DNA from: Trebouxia sp. TZW2008
Lineage: Eukaryota; Chlorophyta; Trebouxiophyceae; Trebouxiales; Trebouxiaceae
Direction of reading: 5' to 3'
DNA: 64,000 bases
NCBI GenBank assembly: GCA_002118135.1
Contig: BDIU01000214.1
Location: forward strand, 144,638 to 208,637
A program made the position numbers and the translations under genes. Within the stretch, counting starts at the first letter, position 1. Every line of letters begins with the position of its first letter. The notes beneath the pieces are model-generated. The model was not told the origin of the DNA. It worked only from the letters and a program-made list of their open reading frames with translations, and made no database searches. Below are positions 37,391-49,245 of the stretch, in pieces.

Positions 37391-37901
37391 TCCATGCACG
37401 CAATTCACAAGGATCTTCTCCTTTAGCTTGGCATCCAGCGTATGACAACGTTTGCGAGTCGTAACCGACAAGGACATGCTGACAAATTGTCCGTATGACA
37501 GCTCTTTGCAGCATGTAGTCTAAGTTGAAATGACCATACAACTCCCTGTGCATGGTAAAGGCAGAGCATTTGTGCAATTTGCTAAAGCATCCATTGCAAT
37601 TGAATGGTGATGATGTGAAGTATGAGTCATGCACTTCTTGATCAACAGTGCTGACGTCTCAGGCTTACACTTGCACTCATCCAACCTGGCTATGTGTCCC
37701 TAACAGATCATTGAATGCGCTTACTCGTCATCACTACTCAGAAACGTCTTGCCAACTGGTACACCCGTGCATGCCAAAGCTCACTGTATGCAAATGTCTG
37801 GCAGTACTCGTCCAAGTTTCAAGTTGCCCAGAAAATAAGTCTGCCGAACCTGAGTTTCGGCCAAACGCCCATGTGTGAAGCTCCAGATGCTCTAAATTTG
37901 T

Positions 37902-39311
37902 TCATGTCTGCAAGCACTGCCAACCGCAATCAAAAATTGACCCCAGAAATGTGCCAACACCTAGATGCAGCTTGCCAAGGCTGCTTGGCAGAAGAGGAAT
38001 GGCAAAACGCACGGAATTCGGAGGGTCCACATTGGAAGATCGCAGAGCCAGCGTGTGCAACTGCTGGCAATTGCGGAATGCGTCGCCTGCTTCAGGTTCA
38101 AACAAGTGTTTGCCAAAAAAGAAAAATCATTGCAGCACTGATGGCAATGTCAGAAGAGCGCTGGCTCCCCCAAGAAAGTCACCTCTATTATCATCAGCTT
38201 TAATAAAAAGGTAAGTCAAGCATGTTGAGTGCTGCAAATCTACCACGTGGGCTACACACTGGTCAAGCGTAAGCCTTCTCAGAGCCAAGCCGGTGTTGTA
38301 CAACATCCACAACGCCAAAGAGACCTCAAGCACCTGCAATGCTTTGCACTGCTGCAACAGAGAGCTCACTTCTGCGGTCTGTCTACGACGCCTACCGTCC
38401 TCAAGGAACAAGAAGAGGTGCAACTCAACCAAAACGCTGCTCACCTCTGCCTCAAGCATACGCGTCAGGGCAGCTTGTATTTCCAGGGACTTTGTGAAGG
38501 CTTTCTCATTATCCCCAAGGTAGAGACTAATGCTTTTGGCAGTAGTCTCTGGCACTGGCCAATGAGCCTTGAGTTGCTGTAGGTTGTGGACATCAAGCTG
38601 AGTTGAGCCATCAAACAAAGTGCAACTCATGATGTCAAGCACTTGCAAGGCTGGCCATGCAGTGAAACATGTCATAGCGTTGTAAGCTGGCCCATCATAA
38701 ATGTACCATAGGGTCTCATGAAGGTCAAGACATGTGAGGTTTGTCAACGATGTGATGTCCATGGCATCTGCTGTAAGAGAACAGAATTGCAACTTGAGCC
38801 TGCTCAGTCTTGTCAAAGCGCCAAGCTGCAGTTGGACATCGCAACTTATCATCGTCAGGTCAGCCAGGCCTTTCAAATTGCGCTGAAGGACGTCCGGCAG
38901 AAAGATTGTACCAGGCTCATCGTGTTCGTCTGCGTTGATCGTAAGGTCCTTCACAGATGTTGGACATTGCTTGTGAAGGCTGTCCAAATCAGCATGAAGG
39001 GTCAGATGCAGCGTCTGCAGCTGTGAAAGGTGCGCAAGGCTGGGAAAGTATCTTTGACCATAATACACCACCTTGAGCTTTGTCACAGCAGCTCTTTGCT
39101 GTGCTGCGCAGTGCTGTAGCACGCTGTTGGAAAAGGCTGTGCTGTCTGAAGTGTCAACAGATAGGCATCTTGCAGGTATCTTGTCCGCCCAGGATCTTCT
39201 GCCCTGGAGAGCTGCTTCACTGCTGAGATCGAGTCCAAAATCTTGATGTGTCAAAGCCAGGAGACCTAATGAGCGTCTCGACCCAAGGAAGGCAGCCCAT
39301 GATGGATGCAA
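37902..39311 (-). pseudogene. Leucine-rich-repeat ORF interrupted by one in-frame TGA
   Basis: A single minus-strand frame runs from about 39340 to a TGA at 38127-38129, then continues in the same frame without another stop to a TGA at 37902. About 395 plus 75 codons are open. The protein has irregular LRR spacing: LSQLQTLHLTLHADLDSL, LTRLSRLKLQFCSL, LTNLTCLDLHETL, LQVLDIMSCTLF, CKALQVLEVSLAL, LALRRLTLDQC, and after the TGA QLHTLALRSSN and SLGKLHLG, so the repeat pattern crosses the stop. No ATG is well placed at the 5' end, so an F-box-like N-terminus may be missing. Options are a recent nonsense mutation in a multicopy LRR family, a sequencing error, stop readthrough, or selenocysteine. No known function can be given. 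Confidence 0.55.
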
Positions 39312-39491
39312 GCTCCTTTCACTGGAAAGAACTTGTGCAGCTCGTCAACTTCTTTAGAGATGCGACAGTGGTTATGGGAGGTGTCTAGCCATGCTTTCAA
39401 CAGCAAGAAACAAAGTTTTCTATTTTAAATTTGCATACATCACTCTGGATGCATGCAAGACAAAAGCATTCTGAAGCAAGAAAGAAAGCGA

Positions 39492-42400
39492 TCAAACGAA
39501 CACAGCAACAATGTGCAACACAATGATGTATATCATTGCTGCTGCTCTAGCAAGGGGTCTCTGATCCATGCCTACAAATACCCGATCCAACTGATGAGCA
39601 CCCTTCACAATGAGTCTGTTGTTGAAGGGCATTGGGGCACCCCTGACTAGCCCTGCCAAGGGCTGAAAGCCCCCAGCCCCACCCCCTGTTAGCACGGCTG
39701 CTTCAATGTCAAACTCGTTATCCTCATCTTTCTTGTTGGTGATGAGGTGGGGAGGAGAGGTCTGCCTCTTGGCACGGGCCTGCAACAGCAAAGTAAAGAT
39801 CAGTCCAGGAATTTGAGGGCAGCCATGCCCCGCATGTCTTTGAAAGGAGGCATGTATGAGCTGTGTTTGCCTCTTGGCACAAGCCCGCAAAAGCAAAGCA
39901 CAGATCAGTGCAAGAAAGTACGGTCTGCAGTGAACTTCATGCATTGGTGCTGAGGTGTTGCTGTCGATGACTGATGCAGTCAAAGCAGAGTGCAAAGTAT
40001 TTTGCATCCTGAGCAAATGACATCTGAATCTGCAATGTGAATGTCGTGAGAGTTTGCTGAAGATGTAGCAGGAGTGCATAACATGTGTTTTCAAAACAAA
40101 CTTCTTGTCCTCAATGCTCAACAGACCGCAAGAAGTAATGCTGGACCTGTGTAGCGCTTGAAATACATGCTTGACACACACAAACAAGCATAAAGAGAGT
40201 ATCTCTCATAAGGTTTTGATAGTGCCAATCTGCTGGTTGAAGAGCTGCTCAAGCTGTGTGATGCACTTGTTCCATATGCTTGGGATACAAACATGAGACA
40301 GAACTGAAAGATGTGTTGTGACTGCGTCCACACACTGATATTGATATCACATGAACAGAATGACCTTCATGTCATGTCATCATACCTGCTGCTGGAACAG
40401 CTGCTCCAGCTGTGTGGCGCGGTTACGCTGGGTCTCCATCTCAGCCCTCAGGGCCTGGGCCTCCCCCCTGGTCTGCACCAGGCTCAGCTCTAACCCTGCC
40501 ACCTGCTGCTGGGCCTCCCTCAGTCTCACACCACCTCCATCACTGGTGCTGCGATCCGCTGACATCACCTGAGGTGCTGCCGGTGCTGCCGGTGCTGCCT
40601 CTGCACAGCAAAGAGTGTCGTCAGTATTGAAATGCTTGCTAGTATGATGCTGCTGGGTCTTCAACCTCTGCCCCTCTTGCATCACTGGTGCTGCAATCTG
40701 CTGCTATGACCTGAGGTACTGGCCCTGCACAGCCAAGAGAACAAGCGCCGTTGAGGTGTTCTCTAGTCAAACACCATCATGCTGCTGGGTCTCCCGCAGC
40801 CTCACACGCCCTCCATTGCTGGTGCTGCAGTCCGCTGACATGACCTGAGGTGCTGCGGGGGCTGCCGCTGCACAGCCCAGAGCATGACGATCACCTCATT
40901 GGAAGGATCAGCATGGTTATAACATCGTCATGTTTGACAGGATCTTTTCTTTCCACTATCATCACTGCCGTCATCATTTAGGCACAGCATCATCAACATA
41001 GTTGCTTGAATGCTTGCTAGTGAGGCTGAATGACCCTGCTGAGCAGAAACAGACGTGAGGCAGTGTGCCCAACCACCCAGGTCCTGTCAGCACATTGCAG
41101 CACTGATGACAACAGATCGTTGAAGCTGTGGTCTGCTGACATGACCTAGGGAGCTGCAGCTAAACCCTAAACCCTCTGCAGAACCAGGAGGCATCATCAG
41201 CATCATTGTGTTCATCATCACGTAATGTGTGAGTCATGACTTGTTGCTCTGCTCTCAGATTCTTGAGCCTGAGTGCTGAATGTGTGTTTCACTCTAAGGC
41301 TGCCTGGAAACAACAAACTGCCACTAGCCTCAGTGACAACAGAAGCAGTGCACTGTCTTCAGGTCATGTCAGTGGACCCTGGCACCGACGATGACAAAAG
41401 CATTCAAGCCTGTCTGCTGACATGACCTTTCGAGGTGCAGGGACTGCCTTTGCATTCCCAGGAGCGGTACTGAACAAAGTAGACGTCAAAGATCTGAGCA
41501 GCTGTGCAGAAGCCTGCTGTTGAACAGAATCATAAACTTGTCTTGCAGACGGGGCTGAATCAACATTTGTTGCCAAGAGTGTTGCAAAAGCCTTGAGCAG
41601 AAGTGCAAGCTTTTGCAACACTCTATAAGTGTAAGTGATAATGTGCGTAGGTGGCAGAGAAGTCACCTCTGTGAGTGGATACGGTCTGGGCTTGCTCCAG
41701 CTGGGCAGTCAAGTCCTGCAGGCGCCCCTTCAGCTCCCCATATCCAGCCTGCAACTCAACACCGGCATTATGCATTATGAATTACCATCAATGTGATACG
41801 CCTGCGTGTACCTGGCATCAATGCCAAACGCATGCATGCTGCACTGCCTATGCTGCATGCTTTGTGGCCTCCTGCCTTCAGGTTGACCATGTTGTTTGCT
41901 ACAGACTCAGCTCAGAACAGGTTGGTGGCACCCAGATGCTGTGAGATCTGTGCTTTTGACATATTATTGCTCAGACTGGCAGACCTTAGTAGCTGGCAGA
42001 TCAACATACAGATGACTTGGACAAGAGCTGATGCAATAAGCATGAGGTTGACATACACAACAGCTGATACATGAACAACATGACTGCCAGATGTAGACCC
42101 TGATGCGACAAGCCTGTACTTGTCTACAACGTGAACCGATGCGACAATCACACAGCAGCTGAGTGGCTGGAACTGCAGCTGACCTGAATGCATCATGCCG
42201 CTGCAGGTCAGCATGCACTTGAGTTGATGCAGCAGGTTTCCCGCTGCCTGAAACAAGAGCTGATGCTACAATTGCAAAGCAGCTGAAGGGTCAGATATAG
42301 CAGCTGTTCACCTGAAGCGAGGAGTTCTGCTGCTGCAGGTCAGCATAGGCATTACGCCACTCCTCAATGTCATCGCCACTGCTGCCAGCAGTCTCTCGCA

Positions 42401-45400
42401 GCTGCTGAAGCTCCGCCTCAGCGGTGGCATGCTGCTGCTGCAGGTCAGCATAGGCAGCCTGCCACTGCTCAATGGTGCTGCCACTGCTGGCGGCCTGCTC
42501 TCGCAGCTCAGCCAACTCGCTCTCAGCCTCACTGGCTCGCGACTCAGCCTCTGAGGCCTGCAGGTCAGACAGATCAGGTCACAAATTGAACAACCAACAA
42601 TTGTGTCTCTCTACCTGTCATGGTTGCACTGAGACCATTTGCAGTTCAGGTTTCAACTCAACGCAAGCTAGCAATACTCAAATGCATGCAGACGTCACTG
42701 CGGACGCCTGATCACTTCCTTAGGCAGTGTGAGCACAGGTCAGAGCCTTGGTCAATTGCACCACACCAGACACATTCATTGCTTTGACATGTAGAAACGC
42801 CACTGGTGATGCCTAATGATGTGTTCATTCTGTCAGCCTGTGTGTCCAGATCCTTTATCTCTACCTACAATCCAACTGCAGTCTGCGCATGATCAGAAGC
42901 CCACCTGAGAGCGGGCCTGAGCCAGGTCTTGAGAGGCGACATCAGCAGCCTGGGTGGCCTGAGCGAGGCGCCATTCTATATGCGAGTCTACAATCCCAAC
43001 ACTAATCCAACTGTAGTCAGTAGTTCACCTGGGCGCGGGCCTGAGCCAAGTCTTTAGAGGCAGCATCAGCAACCTGGGTAGCCTGTGTAAGGCGTGCCTG
43101 TAGGGCCTTCACCTGCACCTGCAGGGCCTTGCCCTGCTGGGCAGCGCCCTGCCCCTCCTGTACCTGCCGCTGCAGCTCCTGCACCTGCCCTTGTAACTGC
43201 TGCTGCCTCTGCTCCTGCAGCTGCTGTTGCCTCTGCTCAGCTGACTGAAGCTGCTGCTCCAACTGCTGCTGCCTGTGGTTAGCTGACTCAAGCTGCTGCT
43301 GCAACTCCTGGTGGGTTTGCTCGGCTGCTTGACTTGAGCTGGAGGTGATTTGCAGCTCAGACTCAAGGCTGCTGATCTGCAGTAAGCAGTGCTGTGCATC
43401 AGGACTTATTCCAATGCAGCAGTGACAGCTGATCAGATCGACACAGCATCAGAGGCTGAACAGGTGTTTGGTGTTCACAGCTGTGACAGCTAGAGACACA
43501 ACAGTCAAGGCGTGCAACGAAAGCAGGTGGAAACGCTGAGCCTTCAAGGGCTTGGAGATGAATGCGGAAATATTTGCAGCTGTGGTGCAACATGAAGGGC
43601 GTGCAAGGGCAAGTAAGCAGAGACATATGCTACAGCGACTTCTGCTTGTGTCAACTGCTCTGGTTCCCAAAAATTTGTTCTGACATTGAATTGGCCTTAC
43701 TCAGATGTGCCACTGCAGTCGGAATGCTTTGTCCGTACAGCAAAAATGTCCTTACATCAAGCGTCCTTACAAGAGAAGTTACTGTATAGGGGCATGGGGT
43801 TATGGGGTTTTACCTGCTGTTGCAGCGTCTCTTTGTCCTGGATGAGGCCTTCCATCTGAGGGATAAGATCCTCAAGCTCCCGCATATACTGCTGCTTCTC
43901 CTGTGCACACACAAACAAGTGCTCAGCTTCATGACGTAAGGCATGTAATACTGTGCATACACATCTTTGCAACTGTGTGCCCATAGGACACAGCAGGGAG
44001 AGCCATTGTGAGTTGACTCAGTAATGTGATGTTGAACTGGTCCAGGCAGAGTCTGCCAAAGTGCCTATGCATCCTGCAGCGTAGCGAGAGTTGATAGCAG
44101 CGCTTTTGCATCTTGCAGTGCATGAACAGATTGGTGACAATAAATGATAGTAGTCCTAACAGCTGAATCTGCAGTTCTTGGGATTGAAAAACCAGTTCAG
44201 TGATGCTGAAGGTTTGCAAATTGATGACAAAGCGGGCAACACAATTTGTGCAAAGCCTCTCTTTCACCAGAGTCATCTGTATTCCAGCAATGCAGGGTTT
44301 TGCATGCACATGTACTATCCTACAGCATCGCATTAAATATTGCAAGCTGCTGATGATTGGAACAAGAACCAGCATGCTCACCTGCTCAACGGCCTGAAGC
44401 TTCTGGGCAGTTTCCTCCTGTTGCTGCTGCAGCTGCTGAGCCTGCTGCAGAGCTTCCACCAACTGCCCCTGCAACTCCTGATCACCCTGCAGAGACAATG
44501 CAAACGTGATGTACTCTAAGAAGCATGCGTGACAAAGACACCCTTCAGCAGAAGGCTGAGACTTGAGGTGCCAGGCTTGATTGATATACACAACAAGATT
44601 CACAGTGTTGGACATGTGCAGTAGACTTCTGCTTGCAGTTCAGCAACGATGCTGATGATTGTATGAATGATATGCCCAGGATTACACCTTCTGCACTGCT
44701 TTCATGAGATCATTGTGATGAGATCATCATGCCAGCAACATGAAATCAGCATGTGATCAGTGTCATGAGATGATCATGGGATCATCATCATTGAATCACC
44801 ATCATCATGAGGTACCTGAGAGGCAGCCAACTCCTCCTTCAGGGCATCCTCCCGCTGCCCTGCCTCCTGAAGAGCATACCCATACTCTTCTTCCAGCTTC
44901 ATCCTAGCCTCATCATTCTCTGCAACCTCAGCTTCCAGCTCACTCACACGCTGTGCATGCTGTGCCAGCTCAGCGCGCTGAGTTTGAACTGTCTCCTCAT
45001 GCTGCGCTGCCTCAGCACGCTGCTGCTGTTCAAACCCAGCCACCTGGTGTTTCAAGCTATCCACCTCCTGTGTGGAAGCTGCCTGTGCCGAGGAGAAGCT
45101 ACTCTGAAGCTGCTGATAGGCAGCTTCTGCTGACTGCTGTGCCTGCTGTGAGGTGGACAGATCAGCTGTGGCATCAGCTAACTGATCTTGCAGCTCGTCA
45201 ATGCGTGATTTGTAATCCGCTACCTGACTGTAGCCCTGCTCTTGGCTAGACTCAAGGTCTGCCTGTAACTGATCATTTGAGGCCTTCAACTTGGCTTGCT
45301 GGATTTGCAGCTGGTCAAGCTCCTGCCGAGTTGTTCCAAGCTCACTGGACAGCCGCTCCACAGTGCTCTCATGACGTGTCACCTGAGACACAGCAGCATT

Positions 45401-48400
45401 ACATGTGCGACACGACCATTTCAGCTAAGAAATTCATGTGGCCTTACAATGCGCACAACATATTACATTCAAACAACAGTTGTGCAGACACACTTCCCTG
45501 TATAAGCTCAACACCCTCAGACACATGTGACACAAGCCTGCAGTAACTGCTTTTTGCGGTCAGCATCTCCTATACAGGTCACATCACTTGTCACAGACAG
45601 AGCACACTTGTTTGATGGAGTCCTGTACGTGTTGCCATGCATGCTGAAGCTTGATAATGGCAATATCCTCAGACTGACCTGATCAGACAGCTGTTGAATT
45701 CGCTGCACATCTGCAGGAAGGCTTGCAACAGACTTGCTGTTGGCCTGTTCTAGGTCGGCAGCCATGTGGTCGTGCTGCTGCTGCAGCTGGGTCAACGACT
45801 CCTGAGACTGCGCCAACTGCTCCTCTAGGCTGTGAGCAGACTCCAAAGCTGACTGTGCCGCTGCCTGAACCACAGCAACACCAAAGTCAGAAAAAAGGAA
45901 AAGTCTGCGGCATGACAACAGGAGCCTGTGCCAAGTCAGCAGCCAAGCTATTGTGTTGCTGCTGAAGCTGGGCCAAGGAGTCCTTGGACTGCGGCAACTG
46001 CTCCTCTAGGCTGTGAGCAGACTCCAAAGCTGACTGTGCTGCTGCCTGCACTCCAACAACACCAAAGTCAGAGGAAAACGCAAAGTCTGCTGCATGATAG
46101 CAGAAGATTTTTCTAAGGCAGTAGCCAAGCTATTGTGTAGCTGCTGAAGCTGGGTCAAGGAGTCCTTGCGTCAACTGCTCCTCTAGGCTGTGAGCAGACT
46201 ATAAAGTGGACTGCGCTGCTGCCTGCACTCCAGTCTACCAATATCTCAGCTACAGCTCAACTGCTTTGCAGCTTTCACACTGTTCATGTTGTCAAAGCAC
46301 ACTTTCCACACAGCAAGTTTTCTTGTCCAGGCTGGCAGGCTGTGCGGTCAAGATGACCCCAGAGTGCTATGGAGTGCTTATATTGCCACATGTTCCAGCT
46401 GATAGAGCACACCATATGGCCACACACACCTAGCAGTATATGCTGGAATGTGTAAAGATTATTATCATTAGAACCATACGGCCACAACCAAGTGAACAAT
46501 GATGAACAAAGATGAACAAAGGTGTCAGCGTGCAACAAAAGCTTTTATTGAGTCAACAACTGGGGGTGTGGCAAAATGGGTTTGGGCCCAAGGATCTAGT
46601 GAGCCTTGGTCAGGACAGTCAGCTAGAATGTGCTGCAAAATGCATCTGGCAAAGACCGCAGACTTCTTTTGGGTGTATACACGACACATCATTTTGTGCT
46701 CCCGCTATAGTGTCACAGCGTTTTGGAGTATCTGTTAAGGCTGGCATGCTATGCAATGGAGAGCATTGCCACACCTCCAACAGCAACATATGTCTTCAAG
46801 AAGCAAAACATGTTCACATAAAACATGCAAAGCTACTGATCCACAACATGTGTCCACAATGAGCTTCCACTCAAGACAACCATCTGCAACACAAACTTAG
46901 CCAAGGCAAAAAGCATGTGTGTCGCGCAATGGGTTTGAACCCAAGTCTCTAGTGAGCCTTGTTCAGGACAATCAGCTAGAAACGTGCTGCAAATGCATCT
47001 GGCAACGACAGCATCCTGTAACTTGGTGATCATATGTTGTGTACTCCTGTGATCTGCCTCTTGCTGTATTATTATGGTACCCATGACTACCTAGGCCAGC
47101 ATGCTATGCAGTTGACAACGTAATCAGAGTTGCACCAGCAACACTGTTGCCACATGTCAAAGCTACTGACACACAACATACGTCCACAAAAAGCAAAACC
47201 TTCTCACTTGAGAGTTTGATCAGCGAAGCTACTGATACACAACAGGTCTCTACAATAAGCTAAAGGCTTTCATGCAAGACAACCCTCTGCAACAAAAAAG
47301 CTTTGCTGAGGCAAAAAGCAGATGTGTCGCGCAATGGGTTTGAACCCGAGTCTCCAGTGAGCCTTGTTCAGGTCAATCAGCTAGAAACGTGCTGCAAATG
47401 CATCTGGCGACGACAGCAACCTGTTACTTGGTGAACATATACTGAGAAACTCTGTAATCTACCTGTTTTGGACGACTATATCATCCATCACTACACTGCT
47501 GTGCCAGTCAAAAAACTTTGCATACATGCTGTGGTGTACGTGTCTGCACACTGTTGCAAGTGCACTACATGGAACTAACATTGCAGCAGATTTGCCATTC
47601 CAAGATGTTTGCAGTCCATGCAAGGCCTCGCAAACAGCCCGGACTGCTTGGATAATTATATTGATCACTCAGAGACGTCTTAGCAATGACTTGTCAGGGA
47701 GAATGTTCTATTGTCTCAGACATACATGCCATGTTTGTCATCTTGCTATTGCCTCGCACACTTGAGCTTGCTTCCTCTGTGCTTCAGCATCTACCCTAGC
47801 CTCTCCACCTTCCTGTGACTTTTCTGTTGTCTTCTATGCCATTGCCTACCCAAGCTAGACACCACAGGTCACGCAGACCCTGCTAGTCAGACCATCACTG
47901 CTCAATGATTTACATCGGACTTGAACTGACACATCATAAGACACTGAATCCTAAATTATTTTTCTGTCATCATGTTTGTCTGCCTACCTGAGCTTGGTCC
48001 CTCTGTGCTTCAGCGTCTTCCCTAGCCTCTACCCCTTCCTGCAGCTCCTGCCCTAGCCGCCGCTGTGACTCAACCATCTGACTCAGCTGCCTCTCAGCCT
48101 GCTGCCCTTGCTCTTCTTGCTTCTTCAATGCAGCCTCGGCCTCTGCCAATCTGTCCTTAAGATCACGCTCAGCTTGCTTGGAGCTTTGAAGCTGAGCTTG
48201 CAGCTGCTGCAGCTCATCAGCGTCTGAGGCCTGCGCAGACAGATGGGACAAGTGACATTGCCACTCAACAGCAAGTGATTTTGCAATCCAGAGGGGTATG
48301 CTGAGCTGCACCTGTCAGGTGCCAGACAAGACACAAAGAAGAATGGCTATTCCCCTGTTAACCAGAAATGGCCTGCGCACTGGCATGAGCAACAGATCCC

Positions 48401-49204
48401 AAGCTATTGGTTTCTGCCTAGCTTGTGCCCATTGAGATTTGCATCCCTGACCTGTGCTGCAGAAGTGGCCAGAACAAGCAAGGTTGATAAGTATGCCTTT
48501 CATAAGCATTACAAGCAGTTTGCCATGCCACAGCATGAGATCAACACAGACCAGACCACTAAGATGCACTCAGTCTCCTGTAAGCAAGCTGCCCTGACAT
48601 TCAAGTGCCAGGACTTTGCCGCTCTAATTTTTCAGTCGTTCAATAATTCATTTGTTCAGGTAATGCCAGAGTGCAGAATATTCTGTAAGCAGAGATTTCA
48701 GTGCTGATACCTTGGCAAGAGCCTCATCCAGCTGCTCCTTGAGCTGAGCGTTTTGAATGTCAGCGCGCTCAGCACGCCCCACCAGGCTGGTGTTCTCCTC
48801 CTCCAGATTGCTGTTCTCATCAAACAGCTCATCCACCTGTACTCACACCATCTCATTGGTATGCCTGGTACAATGCGTACACATTTCACTTACTTTTCAA
48901 ATGCCTGGGCAAGATGGCATTGTTTAACGCTTGGTACAGCCAGCTAGCAAGGTTGCCCAATATAGCGTAGTCTCAAGTCACAAATCTCATATCACAAACA
49001 ACCAGACACCATTGTCCAACATGAGGTGTGCCATCAACTTCCTGGGGATGATTCTGCCATGTCATTTGAAAGCACATGCAGACTTGGTTGCATTGCGATT
49101 TGTAACGCAACACGCTGTATGCTTTCGCCCTCTCTCCTATTTTGTTTGAGGCATTATTTCTCTTCTTTTCTCGTGCAATTCTCAAGAGCATCACTGTGGG
49201 GTAC

Positions 49205-49245
<41 letters not shown>

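Noticed and set aside
37902..38129. Calling the LRR TGA a selenocysteine codon outright
   Set aside because: SepSecS nearby shows the trait exists in the organism but not that this codon is Sec; no SECIS element was recognised and the residue is not in a redox motif.
41161..41180. Plant-type telomere repeat (ctaaaccctaaaccct)
   Set aside because: Only about two units inside a golgin intron; too short to mean a telomere or an interstitial array.
46925..47365. tRNA genes suggested by gggtttgaacccgagtctcc strings
   Set aside because: No matching acceptor, D or anticodon arms at the right distance could be folded around them; treated as repeat units only.
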